Source: Salinisphaera shabanensis E1L3A (GTDB taxonomy: Bacteria > Pseudomonadota > Gammaproteobacteria > Nevskiales > Salinisphaeraceae). Taken from it: 64,000 nt of DNA. The notes under the pieces were generated by a model. That model searched no databases. It was given only the letters and a program-made list of their open reading frames with translations, and had not been told where the DNA came from. Below are positions 8,362-17,483 of the stretch, one piece after another (the stretch's first letter is position 1; each line of letters opens with the position of its first letter). Location: contig NZ_AFNV02000009.1 in NCBI RefSeq assembly GCF_000215955.2, positions 62,001-126,000 on the forward strand. The letters are read 5' to 3'. The translations under genes and the position numbers were made by a program.

Positions 8362-9159
8362 TCAGGCCGACAGGCGAGTCGCTGCACGCCGGCCTTCGCT
8401 CAGTGGCTTTCCGAGAAAACGGCGCGCGTAGCGTGGCGTCAGGCGGTTGAGATCCAGATGCATGAACACATCTGCGACGTTGAAGTCCGGGTCGTGACAC
8501 GGCGGCCCGCCCACACATGCGCCCACTCTTAAATACGCCTTGATCAGAGGCGGCAGACATACGGCCCGGTCGAGCGGCGCATTCGCAGGCGGCAGTGCCA
8601 TAAGCGGACGTACGCAGCGATCCGGGTCAGCGGGTTGCCGCGCCCAGATCTGGCGATAGATCGCATGAGCACAGGCGAGGCCCTCGCGCAGGTCGATGCT
8701 CGCACAGCCAATGAGATGATCGTATCGATCGGCCCGAATCAGATCGGCGATGCCTGCCCAGAGTACCGGCATCGCCGGGCTGCGCCGATAGGCGGCATCC
8801 ACACAGGTACGACCGATCTCGAGAAAGCGACCGCGACAAGCCAGTACGGCATCCAGATCGAACTCGCTGGCCGAGTAGAACCCGCCGGCCGCGATCGCGG
8901 CTTCATGGGTCAGGATTCGGGTGCTCGCCACCGTACGCCCGTCGCGCGCATCACGCACCAGCAGGTGCAGACAGAAACCGTCCATTCCATCCGCTTCGAG
9001 ACCATTGCCGGCCAGACTCGCCCGCGCGCCCATTTCCTGGACGAAGACGCGATAACGAAGCGCGAGACTGTCGTCGATCGCGTCCTGGGTACGGGCGAAC
9101 GTGTAGTAGAAGCGTGCACGGCGTGCTTCGGTTGCGTGCGTTGTCGTCGTTGCGGTCAT
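8362..9159 (-). CDS. olsB: L-ornithine N(alpha)-acyltransferase, OlsB-like (hemolysin-like GNAT)
   Basis: A 265-residue GNAT-fold acyltransferase. It matches the OlsB/hemolysin-like family from FYYTFARTQDAIDDSLALRYRVFVQEMGA through LEIGRTCVDAAYR to the diagnostic C-terminal DPDFNVADVFMHLDLNRLTPRYARRFL. OlsB transfers a 3-hydroxyacyl group from acyl-ACP to ornithine, the first step of ornithine-lipid synthesis in the inner membrane. The ATG at 9159 is preferred to a GTG two codons earlier. The second-step enzyme OlsA is not adjacent. A divergent PmtA/OlsG-like methyltransferase across 159 bases strengthens a membrane-lipid role. Confidence 0.8.
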   Translation of the reverse strand: MTATTTTHATEARRARFYYTFARTQDAIDDSLALRYRVFVQEMGARASLAGNGLEADGMDGFCLHLLVRDARDGRTVASTRILTHEAAIAAGGFYSASEFDLDAVLACRGRFLEIGRTCVDAAYRRSPAMPVLWAGIADLIRADRYDHLIGCASIDLREGLACAHAIYRQIWARQPADPDRCVRPLMALPPANAPLDRAVCLPPLIKAYLRVGACVGGPPCHDPDFNVADVFMHLDLNRLTPRYARRFLGKPLSEGRRAATRLSA

Positions 9160-9318
9160 GACCACCGTCTCGGTCGCGAATCAACGACAGCGATTCTCCG
9201 ACCATCATGTGATACCGAAATGACCGCTCGGTGACGCGCCGATGACGGCTCGCAGCGTCATGCACTGGTCATTTACACCTGCTATCCAGGGTGCGCATTT
9301 TCTTCCGGTGTATTGTTC

Positions 9319-9897
9319 ATGTCGGACACGCGGCTTCTCCTACGGCTATGGCTGACCAAGCCACGCCAGATAGCAACCTGGACGCCAACGGGCACGGCCG
9401 TCGCGCAGGCTTATGTCGATGCGCTCGACGCAGCGCCTCGCGACGGCCATATCGTCGAGCTCGGCGCGGGCACCGGGCCGATTACCGGTGCCATGATCGA
9501 TGCAGGATGCGATCGCAGCCGTCTGTGTATCGTGGAGTACGATCACGCGCTCGTCGTCTTGCTCAAACAACGCTTTGGCCATACCGGCATCGTCCAGGGC
9601 GATGCACGCGCGCTCGACGCATTGTTCGACGCACACGGCATCGATCGGGTCGCAGCGATCGTGTCGACATTGCCCATTCTGCATTTCTCACGAACCGATC
9701 AGAAACGCGTGCTCGACGGCTGCTTTTCGCGTGCACTACCCGGCGCGACCTTTACCCAGATCACCTACCTGCCCGGTTCGCCCATTCGCCGGCGGGCCTT
9801 GTCGCGCTGGGGCTATTGCGCCCGCCGTTTCAAGCGTGTCAATCGTAACTGGCCACCGGCGACACTCTGGCAATACCAGCCTGCCAGCGCCGATTGA
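9319..9897 (+). CDS. Phospholipid or ornithine-lipid N-methyltransferase, PmtA/OlsG-like
   Basis: A 192-residue class I SAM methyltransferase. The glycine-rich motif I (VELGAGTGPITGAMI, about residues 45-59) and the later acidic strand (IVEYDHAL) are clear. Overall form (short N-terminal helix, VSTLPILHF, C-terminal RRFKRVNRNWPPATLW) resembles Sinorhizobium-type PmtA, which methylates phosphatidylethanolamine, and planctomycete OlsG, which methylates ornithine lipid. The choice between them rests on context: divergence from olsB favours ornithine lipid but does not prove it. The ATG at 9319 is preferred to a TTG two codons upstream; no strong Shine-Dalgarno sequence is seen. Confidence 0.7.
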   Translation: MSDTRLLLRLWLTKPRQIATWTPTGTAVAQAYVDALDAAPRDGHIVELGAGTGPITGAMIDAGCDRSRLCIVEYDHALVVLLKQRFGHTGIVQGDARALDALFDAHGIDRVAAIVSTLPILHFSRTDQKRVLDGCFSRALPGATFTQITYLPGSPIRRRALSRWGYCARRFKRVNRNWPPATLWQYQPASAD

Positions 9898-10004
9898 AGC
9901 CACACGACACACCACCGCTCACGCGTTGCACGATTGTTCAAGAACCGGCTACCGCCGCGTTCTAGGCTCTTTCCATTGCTCGTATCGCCGCCAAGTCGCC
10001 GACC

Positions 10005-10613
10005 ATGGAAATCGCTGTCTACACATTTTGTGTGATGTATTCACCGGGGCCAGTCAACCTGCTGGCGTTCAACGCCGGTTTGCGCGGCGCATTGCTTGTG
10101 TTGATCGGGTACTGCGTTGGCGTGGGTTCAGCCATGCTGAGCGTGTTCGTCGTGCTGGGCTATGTCGGTGCAGCCGTCGTAAAAACCGCCTTGCTGCTCT
10201 ATTTCGCCCTCGCCGGTAGCGCCTATATTCTCTATCTCGCCTATCACGTGTTCACCGCCCCCGCCGATTGGCAAGCCTCCGGGCCGCCCGGTGTACAGCT
10301 GCGATTTCGTGAGGGTTATGGTCTACAGCTACTCAACCCAAAAGGCTGGGTACTGGTATTGCCGGTCACGACGGTCATGTTCCCGGCTGCGGACATCACC
10401 GGCGGCGCGATACTCGTTTACGGCCTGCTGATTTCGCTCGGCGCAATCGGCGCACCGGCCGCCTATGCCCTGCTTGGGCGTTTTGCAGGGCGTAGAATCA
10501 CAAATCGTCGCGTTATGGCCGCAGCAAACAAGACGATGGCGATCGTACTCGTGCTGGTCGCCTGCTCGATGGTCTACGATTTCTTTATTGCCACACCGGC
10601 CATTGCCTCATGA
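10005..10613 (+). CDS. LysE-family amino acid/metabolite exporter
   Basis: A 202-residue membrane protein with about six hydrophobic spans. The family signature SPGPVNLLAFNAG follows the first span and LLNPKGWVLVLPV sits before the fourth, as in LysE/RhtB exporters, which expel amino acids or related small molecules. Its stop overlaps the start of the AraC regulator by ATGA (10610-10613), so exporter and regulator are made together and the regulator is likely to control the exporter. Substrate unknown. Confidence 0.85.
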   Translation: MEIAVYTFCVMYSPGPVNLLAFNAGLRGALLVLIGYCVGVGSAMLSVFVVLGYVGAAVVKTALLLYFALAGSAYILYLAYHVFTAPADWQASGPPGVQLRFREGYGLQLLNPKGWVLVLPVTTVMFPAADITGGAILVYGLLISLGAIGAPAAYALLGRFAGRRITNRRVMAAANKTMAIVLVLVACSMVYDFFIATPAIAS

Positions 10614-11335
10614 ACGGCTCTGCTACCAACAAGGATTGGTTCGTCCATTCCCAGACACCGCGCCTGGAACGGCTCGAGGCATATTTCGGCGGCCATGCCT
10701 ACGACCCGCATCGCCACGATACGTATGCCGTGGGCATTACGCTCGCCGGCGTTCAGAGCTTTCACTATCGCGGCGTCCACCGGCACAGCCCGCCGAACGT
10801 CTTTCAGGACATGCTGGGCGGCCAGCCGCTGCCGTTTCTCCCGGGCGGCATTACGACCGATACGCGCATGGCCGAAAGCGTTGTGCGGTTGTTGCGCCAT
10901 ATCGATAGCCCGCTGGAAACATTCGAGGAAGACGACGCCCTGTTCGATCTTGCCAGCGCCATGAACGCACACGCCGGCGCACGCCCGGCGCCCAGGCGTT
11001 TCGACTATCCAGCCGCGCAGCGCGTGCGCGCATTTATCGACGACACCACGCAACGCTCGATAACGCTCGGCCAGCTCGAGGCCGTCAGCGGACAGAACCG
11101 CTGGCGCCTGTCTCGCGATTTCCGGGTTCTGTTCGGCACCAGTCCCTACCGCTACCTGACCATGCGTCGGCTGGAGCGCTGCAAACGTCGCCTGCGTGCC
11201 GGGCAAACGCTGGCAGACGCCGCGTTCGACGCCGGATTTGCCGACCAAAGTCATATGACGCGCCAATTCACCGATGCCTACGGCATTCCGCCCGGCCGCT
11301 GGCTCAAGCTCACGCAGCAAGCACAGAACGACTGA
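10610..11335 (+). CDS. AraC-family regulator with apparent in-frame deletion in the sensor domain
   Basis: A 241-residue regulator. The C-terminal double helix-turn-helix is complete (LGQLEAVSGQNRWRLSRDFRVLFGTSPYRYLTMRRLERC, then LADAAFDAGFADQSHMTRQFTDAYGIPPGRW). The N-terminal cupin starts normally (YFGGHAYDPHRHDTYAVGITLAGVQSFHYRG) but passes from RHSPPN straight to VFQDMLGGQPLPF. Relatives usually carry about 35 further residues here, with a VLHPDExHDG-type strand, and are about 275-285 residues long. The missing part is the cupin core, so ligand sensing may be lost. Translationally coupled to the LysE exporter. Confidence 0.8.
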   Translation: MNGSATNKDWFVHSQTPRLERLEAYFGGHAYDPHRHDTYAVGITLAGVQSFHYRGVHRHSPPNVFQDMLGGQPLPFLPGGITTDTRMAESVVRLLRHIDSPLETFEEDDALFDLASAMNAHAGARPAPRRFDYPAAQRVRAFIDDTTQRSITLGQLEAVSGQNRWRLSRDFRVLFGTSPYRYLTMRRLERCKRRLRAGQTLADAAFDAGFADQSHMTRQFTDAYGIPPGRWLKLTQQAQND

Positions 11336-11341
11336 CAAGGC

Positions 11342-11926
11342 TTACCGAAACGGGCGTTCGCTGTGTTCCAGAATTGTCGGGATCACTATTTCTTCTTCGT
11401 CGGCCAGGTGCTGTTCGAGCAAGGCGAGTAAGCGGCCGGCACGTTCGGCATAGGCATCCGCGCCGTAGCGCATGGCATCGCCGCCGCGTGCGAGATCCTG
11501 CATGAACGCCTGTGCGCTTTCCACGACGGCGAGCAACTGCCCATGGATGATTTCGTGATCGTTTTCGAGCAGATCGAATCCGTAAACCAAACGCTCGTCG
11601 AGGCGACGAAAGCGGGGAAAATAATGCGCATCCTCGATCCGGTGGTGGCCTTCCAGATGTTGCAGATAACCGCGCAGACGCACGGCGAAAACGCGCTGAA
11701 AGGCGGCCATATCCGTACGCCCCTCACGGAAGTCTTCCGTGGCCTGGCCAAGCGCGCGTCCTTCTTCGCGTAACGCATCGTGGACCTGCAACCAGAACGC
11801 CGCCAGTTCGCCGTAGTTGCCGTGTGTAGCCCACTGGGGTGCCGGATATTTCGCGCGCAGAAATGCGATCTCGTCCGGCAGCGCGCGACGCTTATCCAAC
11901 CGCAGGTTGTCGGATATCGTATGCAT
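11342..11926 (-). CDS. Hemerythrin-like domain protein
   Basis: A 194-residue helical protein. Candidate iron ligands in a hemerythrin pattern are visible: HGNY...H early, HHRIEDAHYFP (about residues 92-102), ENDHEIIHGQ in the third helix and HLADEEEIVIP in the fourth. Such proteins bind a di-iron centre and sense or carry oxygen, nitric oxide or iron. It is convergent with the AraC gene, only 6 bases away. The 5' end overlaps the tail of a small upstream ORF on the same strand by 35 bases. Confidence 0.8.
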   Translation of the reverse strand: MHTISDNLRLDKRRALPDEIAFLRAKYPAPQWATHGNYGELAAFWLQVHDALREEGRALGQATEDFREGRTDMAAFQRVFAVRLRGYLQHLEGHHRIEDAHYFPRFRRLDERLVYGFDLLENDHEIIHGQLLAVVESAQAFMQDLARGGDAMRYGADAYAERAGRLLALLEQHLADEEEIVIPTILEHSERPFR

Positions 11927-12101
11927 TCTGCCATATTAACCCGGCGTCGAAATCGTCGCCCAACCGGGCGATAAATCGAATACGCGCCGTATGCAAACTC
12001 GCCCCGCGTCGCGCCGGCTCCAGAGTTGGATCACTGCAGCGCCAAAGCCGACCTTTCGCAACGAAATAGCGCCCATCGGGGGTATGTGGATAACGACCCA
12101 T
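11892..12101 (-). CDS. Small GRYPxTPDGRYFVxxGRLWR-type protein, possibly shortened
   Basis: A 69-residue ORF whose start, GRYPHTPDGRYFVAKGRLWR, matches a widespread small proteobacterial protein of unknown function. CGGAG stands six bases before the ATG at 12101. After SDPTLEP the sequence no longer follows the usual basic helical continuation I recall for the family, and the ORF runs into the hemerythrin coding region, so it may be a truncated copy. Function unknown. Confidence 0.55.
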   Translation of the reverse strand: MGRYPHTPDGRYFVAKGRLWRCSDPTLEPARRGASLHTARIRFIARLGDDFDAGLIWQNAYDIRQPAVG

Positions 12102-12461
12102 CACGAACTCCGTAACGCCAAAAAACAGGTCAGATTAAGCACACCACGCGCGTGAACCAAACTCGATTGTTCGGCGCATCGCCGTGTACGCGATCTTGAG
12201 TACCTTCGAGGTCACGCGTGGCTCAGCGCTGGTGACGCCGGATATGTCGGGGCATACTCAAACCGGGGCCGGTCGGTAACAAAGATTTTCGGGCGACAAC
12301 CGGGGGGATGGCGTCGTGGGTAAACGCGGAGATGGTGGCAGCAAGCCACGCCACCGAGGCGAATTTCGTGCAAGCGTGGCAACGCATGACGCGATTTGTG
12401 CGCCCAGTGCTCTCTGGCGCCGATCGTCGGCAGCGAGTGGCCAGCCGATAAAGCCAGCGAG
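12102..12461. other. Intergenic stretch without a recognised gene
   Basis: About 360 bases between the small GRYPxTPDGR ORF and the diguanylate cyclase. I see no convincing promoter, RNA gene or repeat. A possible N-terminal extension of the cyclase (GTG at 12396) reaches into its right end but has no typical codon pattern or family match. The antisense ORF here is an ordinary high-GC open frame. Confidence 0.5.
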
Positions 12462-13478
12462 ATGAGCGAGCTCATCGATACCGGCGACACGCTCGCCCAG
12501 CGCCACCGCCGCGCCTTGATGCGCGTGTTGCTTGTATGCACTGCCCTATTCGGCTGCATCTTCATTGCGCTCAACTTCGCGGCTGGCAAATACCTCCTGA
12601 TGTCGGTCGAAATCGCAGTTACCGGGTTCGCACTTTGGCTTCTTCCCGTTATGAAGCGCACACCGAACCTGCAGCGCTGGACGCTGAGCTATCTGATCGT
12701 GCTCTACAGCGGCACGACGTATGCGCTGGTTACGCCTGCCACCTCGGTGTCGGTATTCGGATGGGTACTGATCATGCCGGTGGTTGCCCATCTTTTGCTC
12801 GGCAGATTCTGGGGCGGCGTGTTGTGCGGGGTTTTCGTCCCCCTGTCGGCTGCAATTTTCGTATGGCGGTTCGGTTCGGACCCGTTACTTACCAATCCGG
12901 GTTCGGTCGCGAATATCGTGACTGTGACGGCATGCAGCTATCTACTGTCTCATGTCTATGAAGCCAGCCGCGCAGAGGCCGAAACGCAACTGTCCACGAT
13001 GGCGTTGACCGACTCGCTGACCGGACTGGCCAACCGTTCGCAACTCGAACAAAGCTATGCTCGGCTTATGATGGCAAAGCGTCTGCCGCTTTCGCTGCTG
13101 ATGCTCGATCTTGACTATTTCAAACGCATCAACGACGCCCACGGCCACGACACCGGCGATGCTGTTTTACGCGCCATAGCCAAGACGATGGTCAAACAGC
13201 TGCGCCGCAGCGATCTCGCCTGCAGACTGGGCGGTGAAGAATTCTGTGTGCTGCTGCCAGAAACGCCACATGCCGAGGCACGACAATTGGCGGAACGCAT
13301 GCGCGACGCCGTCGAGGTTCTGGAATGTCAACATCGGCATACCGTATTACGGCTGACCGCCAGTATCGGGATTGCGGTTGCGGATACGGCCGACGAACCG
13401 CTCGAGGCACTGCTGCATCGGGCAGATGAGAATCTTTACCGTGCCAAGCTGGATGGTCGTAATCGCGTGGTTGGCTGA
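12462..13478 (+). CDS. Membrane-bound diguanylate cyclase (GGDEF)
   Basis: A 338-residue protein with five or six N-terminal membrane spans (about residues 20-165) followed by a GGDEF domain. The active-site loop reads GGEEF (257-261), preceded by DSLTGLANR and LDLDYFKRINDAHGH. RxxD (RRSD, 248-251) five residues upstream is a complete inhibitory c-di-GMP site. It should make c-di-GMP at the inner membrane in response to an unknown signal. ATG at 12462 is preferred over GTG at 12396, though neither has a strong ribosome binding site. Confidence 0.85.
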   Translation: MSELIDTGDTLAQRHRRALMRVLLVCTALFGCIFIALNFAAGKYLLMSVEIAVTGFALWLLPVMKRTPNLQRWTLSYLIVLYSGTTYALVTPATSVSVFGWVLIMPVVAHLLLGRFWGGVLCGVFVPLSAAIFVWRFGSDPLLTNPGSVANIVTVTACSYLLSHVYEASRAEAETQLSTMALTDSLTGLANRSQLEQSYARLMMAKRLPLSLLMLDLDYFKRINDAHGHDTGDAVLRAIAKTMVKQLRRSDLACRLGGEEFCVLLPETPHAEARQLAERMRDAVEVLECQHRHTVLRLTASIGIAVADTADEPLEALLHRADENLYRAKLDGRNRVVG

Positions 13479-13727
13479 ACGCCGCCGATACACTCGCGGC
13501 GTACCCCGCGGGGCGTTCGCTAGCGGCCCTTTAGCGCAAAAGTATGGGTCGCTGCTCTTGATATGCGAGGCATCGCAGACAGGTCTCGCACATAGTTCAG
13601 AGCGTCTTTGTCTGCGTACTGCGCGATATCTCGCCGCCCAACGCAGCCCATAAATTGATCGCTTGCGGACAGCAGTTCGGCGACGTAGAAATGCCGTGTT
13701 CATTCAGTCCGAAAAGATATTCGCCTT

Positions 13728-14468
13728 ATGAACCGAGCGATCGAAGTTGAAGCGGCCGCGGGAACGATCGATGCGCACGTTTTTACGCCGGCAGGCGCAA
13801 CCGCTGCCTTGCCTGCGGTGATCCTGCTAACCGATATCGGCGGCCTGCGCGACTGTTATTACGAAAAGGCACAGATCGTCGCCGATGGCGGTTATGCCGT
13901 GCTTATGCCCAATGTCTATTACCGTGACGCCTGGGGCTCGGTCGTGCCAGAGGGCAAATCGTTTCGTGATGAAGACGTACGCCCCACGCTGTTCGCATAC
14001 GCGGCCCATCTCACTCCGGCAGCACAGCGCCTTGATTTCGATGTCTGGCTTGCAGGCATCGACGGCGAGCCCGAATTCGATACGTCGAACGTCGGTGTGG
14101 TGGGCTGTTGCATGACCGGCGCCTTCGCATTGCGTATGGCCGCCCATCATCCCGAACGCGTTGCAGCGGCCGCAGGATTTCATTCCGCGAACCTCGCCCA
14201 GGCCGACGACCCGGACAGCCCGGTACACGATGTCGATTCGATCCAGGCTCAGGTTTACTTAGGTCATGCCGACGGCGATACGCTTTTGCCGCCGGCGCAG
14301 ATCGCGCGGCTGGATGAAGCACTGGCCAGGGCCGGCGTGCATTTCTGCACCGAACTCTATAAAGGCGCGAGCCATGGCTATACTTCCAAGGACGCTCCGG
14401 TTTACAACGCGAACGCGGACGCACGCCATTACAAGCGGCTGCTCACGCTTTTCGAAGAATGTCTTTAG
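13728..14468 (+). CDS. Dienelactone hydrolase-family alpha/beta hydrolase
   Basis: A 246-residue cytosolic hydrolase. The nucleophile elbow GCCMTG places Cys128 at the catalytic position, and later YLGHADGD and KGASHGYTSKDAPVYN supply the acid and His of the dienelactone hydrolase triad. Natural substrate is not evident; no aromatic ring-cleavage genes are nearby. It is convergent with the PAS-GGDEF-EAL gene and preceded by 249 bases in which I see no clear signal. Confidence 0.85.
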   Translation: MNRAIEVEAAAGTIDAHVFTPAGATAALPAVILLTDIGGLRDCYYEKAQIVADGGYAVLMPNVYYRDAWGSVVPEGKSFRDEDVRPTLFAYAAHLTPAAQRLDFDVWLAGIDGEPEFDTSNVGVVGCCMTGAFALRMAAHHPERVAAAAGFHSANLAQADDPDSPVHDVDSIQAQVYLGHADGDTLLPPAQIARLDEALARAGVHFCTELYKGASHGYTSKDAPVYNANADARHYKRLLTLFEECL

Positions 14469-14507
14469 CCGCTTACGGTCTAGCCAAGTCGCGCGGCGAA
14501 CAGCACT

Positions 14508-16622
14508 TCAGGGGTCCGCCGAACCCGCTGCCAGCGCCTGCTCGAACGGATTGGCGCGTACGTAATGCGCGAACATGTCGGCGCATAAGGCATGACTGAA
14601 CCAAAAGCCCTGCTGTTGAACGCAGGCATGAGCAATCAGAAAATCACGGGTAGCGGCACACTCGACGCCTTCTGCCACCACCTCCATACCCATGGCTTGA
14701 GCGAGCGTAATGATGGTGTGCACGATCGCTGCGTCGTGGGTGTCGGACAACACCCCGCACACGAAGCGTCGATCGATCTTGAGCTGATGCAACGGCAGCC
14801 GCTTGAGATAGTAAAGCGATGAATAACCGGTACCGAAGTCATCGAGCGCAAACCGAATGCCACGTACCGTAAGCTCGGCCATGATCGCCCGGGCTTTGTC
14901 CACACTGTCGAGCAACACGCTTTCGGTAAGTTCGACCACCAGCCGCCTGGGATCGACACCGAACTGCGCGATCGCGGTTGTTATATCATCGATGAAACCC
15001 GGGGCATGGAACTGGCGCGCGCTCACGTTCACGGCAATCGAGATCGATGCCATGGGTTCGATATCGCGCCATTCGCCCAGACGTTGACAGGCGTTTTGCA
15101 ATACCCAGCGACCAAGCGGGAGGATCAGTCCGGACGCTTCGACCGTGGGAATGAACTCGCCGGGATAGAGCAGCCCCCGTTTCGGGTGCTGCCATCGCAA
15201 CAGCGCCTCGGCCTTGATCGTGTTGTCCTGCAGGTTTAGCTGCGGCTGGTAGTGCAACACGAACTCGTCGTTTTCGATGCCCTGCTGAATATCGCGCTCG
15301 AGCGCTACCCGGGTGTCGATCGCCGCCTGCATTTCCGGCTCGTACGCCCGCACGGTATTGCCACCTGCCGCTTTGGCGCGATACATCGCCAGGTCCGCCT
15401 GGCGCAGAAGGACCGAAGGCTCGGACTGACAGTCGCCGAAGATAACGGTGCCGATACTGCAGCTCGTATGTCGTCGTTCGCGCGCTGACAGCTCGTAGGG
15501 CGCGAGCAGTGTGGTTCGTATGATCTGCGCGACCTCGCGAGCCGAGGCAACGGCCTCATCGCTATTCCGGCCGATATCCTCGAGTACCACCACGAATTCG
15601 TCGCCGCCGAAGCGGGCCACCGTATCCCCTGGGCGTAGACAATCGCGCAGACGGCTGGCCACTTCGACGAGCATCTCGTCGCCGACCTGATGTCCCTGGG
15701 TATCGTTGACCGACTTGAAGTCGTCCAGGTCGAGAAACAGAACAACGCCCAGTCGCCCGTTACGCCGGGCGTGCAGCAAGGCATGTTCCAGCCGGTCGTC
15801 GAGCAGCCGTCGATTGGGCAGCTGGGTCAACGAGTCGTAGTAGGCAAGAAACTCGACCTGCTCCTCGGCACGCTTGCGATCCGTAATGTCGCAAACCACA
15901 CCGAACATGGCCTTCGGCGCACCCTGGGCGTCGTCCTCGAAACCGCCCTGGATCGATATCCAGCGGGTTTCGCCGTCCTTGCGCACGATACGGCAATCGA
16001 ATACCCAGCGCGTTTTGGCGTCCGCTGCCTCTTCAAAGGTGCGGTTAACGCGACCGCGGTCTTCCGGCACCACATGTTCGATAAACTTTTCGTACGACCA
16101 ACGCGGCAAGCTCTGGGTGTAGCCGAAAATTCGATCGTGCCGGTCGGTCCGCCAGGCTTCGCCAGTGCGCAGATCCATTCCCCAGGCGCCAAGCGCACCG
16201 ACATCGAGAGCGATCTCGAGCCGCTGGGAGTAAGACGTGGTGGCGATATGGTCGCCGAAAGCGCGCGGGGTGATCACCACAACCGCGCTCGACCGGCGCG
16301 GGTTACCGGCGTTGACCTCGTGAAACGCGATGAACGCCGGCACCTTCCGCCCCGCCCCGATACGCGGCACCGTACGCAAATTGATTGCGACCGGCGCTCG
16401 GCGTCTTCGCGCCCGGTCCAGCACCTTGTCGATATCCGTGTTCAGGAATCGATTAAGCGCCTGGCCCACAACCTCGCTTGGCCGATCCTTGCCGAGCAGC
16501 CGGGCGAGCGGCGTGTTGGCCTGCACGATACGCCGACGAACATCGACCACGCACATGCCGCGTTCCGGACCGGTTTGTCGAAAAGCCTTCACCATCCCGC
16601 AGTACCCCTTCTGCCGCCGCAT
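14508..16622 (-). CDS. PAS-GGDEF-EAL c-di-GMP signalling protein
   Basis: A 704-residue cytosolic protein. It has a degenerate PAS-like N-terminus (residues 20-120), a typical PAS-PAC module (about 130-252), a GGDEF domain with intact GGDEF (339-343) and RPGD inhibitory site (330-333), and an EAL domain with EALLRW (472 on), VNVSARQF, ELTES, DDFGTGYSS and AEGVE. Both catalytic motifs look functional, so it may make and degrade c-di-GMP. No membrane spans are seen. ATG at 16622 is used; an internal ATG at 16595 preceded by AAGGGG is an alternative start. Confidence 0.85.
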   Translation of the reverse strand: MRRQKGYCGMVKAFRQTGPERGMCVVDVRRRIVQANTPLARLLGKDRPSEVVGQALNRFLNTDIDKVLDRARRRRAPVAINLRTVPRIGAGRKVPAFIAFHEVNAGNPRRSSAVVVITPRAFGDHIATTSYSQRLEIALDVGALGAWGMDLRTGEAWRTDRHDRIFGYTQSLPRWSYEKFIEHVVPEDRGRVNRTFEEAADAKTRWVFDCRIVRKDGETRWISIQGGFEDDAQGAPKAMFGVVCDITDRKRAEEQVEFLAYYDSLTQLPNRRLLDDRLEHALLHARRNGRLGVVLFLDLDDFKSVNDTQGHQVGDEMLVEVASRLRDCLRPGDTVARFGGDEFVVVLEDIGRNSDEAVASAREVAQIIRTTLLAPYELSARERRHTSCSIGTVIFGDCQSEPSVLLRQADLAMYRAKAAGGNTVRAYEPEMQAAIDTRVALERDIQQGIENDEFVLHYQPQLNLQDNTIKAEALLRWQHPKRGLLYPGEFIPTVEASGLILPLGRWVLQNACQRLGEWRDIEPMASISIAVNVSARQFHAPGFIDDITTAIAQFGVDPRRLVVELTESVLLDSVDKARAIMAELTVRGIRFALDDFGTGYSSLYYLKRLPLHQLKIDRRFVCGVLSDTHDAAIVHTIITLAQAMGMEVVAEGVECAATRDFLIAHACVQQQGFWFSHALCADMFAHYVRANPFEQALAAGSADP

Positions 16623-16857
16623 GCCGATGCCCGATCCCCGGCCAGACGCCCAATTCTAGCGGCCTGTGTATCGAATACGGCCCATTGCCCCAGCGCGATG
16701 CAGGGTTGGCATTACGTTACACCGGGCGGTCCCGATCCGATTCCGAATATTCGAACACCCTTGACTCAATCCGGATCGGCGGCAGCAGCTTGAGCTTGAA
16801 TAAGATTGCGCACACACAATATTTATAAGCGAGATAACCCATACTTAGGAAATAAAA

Positions 16858-17286
16858 ATGGCCGTAGATAAAGTCCTCTATCGCGCACAAGCTAAAGCAA
16901 CCGGCGGGCGCGACGGTCGCGCTACAAGCGCCGACGATCAGATCGACCTCAAGCTGACCACACCCAAAGCGCTGGGCGGCGCGGGCGGCGATGGCACCAA
17001 CCCGGAGCAGCTGTTCGCAGCCGGCTACTCCGCCTGCTTTATCGGTGCGATGAAGGTCGTCGCCGGCAAGCAGAAGGTCTCACTGCCGCAGGACCTGAGC
17101 GTCACTGGCGAAGTCGGTATCGGCCCCAGCGGCGAGGCCTTCGGTATCGAAGTCACGCTCAACATTTCGCTACCGGGTATGGATAAGGACCAAGCAGACA
17201 AGCTCGTCGAGGCCGCCCACCAGGTTTGCCCGTACTCGAACGCCACGCGCGGTAATATCGACGTAGCGCTCAACGTCGAGGTCTAG
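16858..17286 (+). CDS. ohr: Organic hydroperoxide resistance protein, Ohr/OsmC family
   Basis: A 142-residue protein that reduces organic hydroperoxides with a reactive Cys pair. Both Cys motifs are present: YSACFIGAM (peroxidatic) and [13 protein letters not shown] (resolving), and the N-terminal [20 protein letters not shown] is typical of Ohr. AGGAA six bases before the ATG supports the start. The upstream 60 bases are AT-rich relative to the surroundings and probably hold the promoter, but no OhrR gene lies nearby. Confidence 0.9.
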   Translation: MAVDKVLYRAQAKATGGRDGRATSADDQIDLKLTTPKALGGAGGDGTNPEQLFAAGYSACFIGAMKVVAGKQKVSLPQDLSVTGEVGIGPSGEAFGIEVTLNISLPGMDKDQADKLVEAAHQVCPYSNATRGNIDVALNVEV

Positions 17287-17347
17287 CCGCCCAGGGGCGC
17301 TATATGCGGCTTCGCAATAGCCCTGACCGATCTCACCTGTGAGTCTG

Positions 17348-17374
17348 GCCAGCCCGGTCGTATGCCGGGCTGGC
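17348..17374 (+). terminator. Candidate terminator hairpin after ohr
   Basis: A perfect 10-bp stem (GCCAGCCCGG at 17348-17357 with CCGGGCTGGC at 17365-17374) and 7-base loop lies 62 bases past the ohr stop. It is followed by only a weak T-containing stretch, so termination strength is uncertain. Confidence 0.55.
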
Positions 17375-17483
17375 TGTCGTACCGGCATGTATTGTGCAAA
17401 GCGCGTATTCGCGCGATGATATCCATGGCCTACGACGGTACGGGACGCCCTGCTTCTTTGACGACTCTGTCATGGACGAAGCG

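Noticed and set aside
13479-13727. Possible small gene between the diguanylate cyclase and the dienelactone hydrolase
   Set aside because: Short frames exist on both strands but none has a ribosome binding site or familiar sequence.
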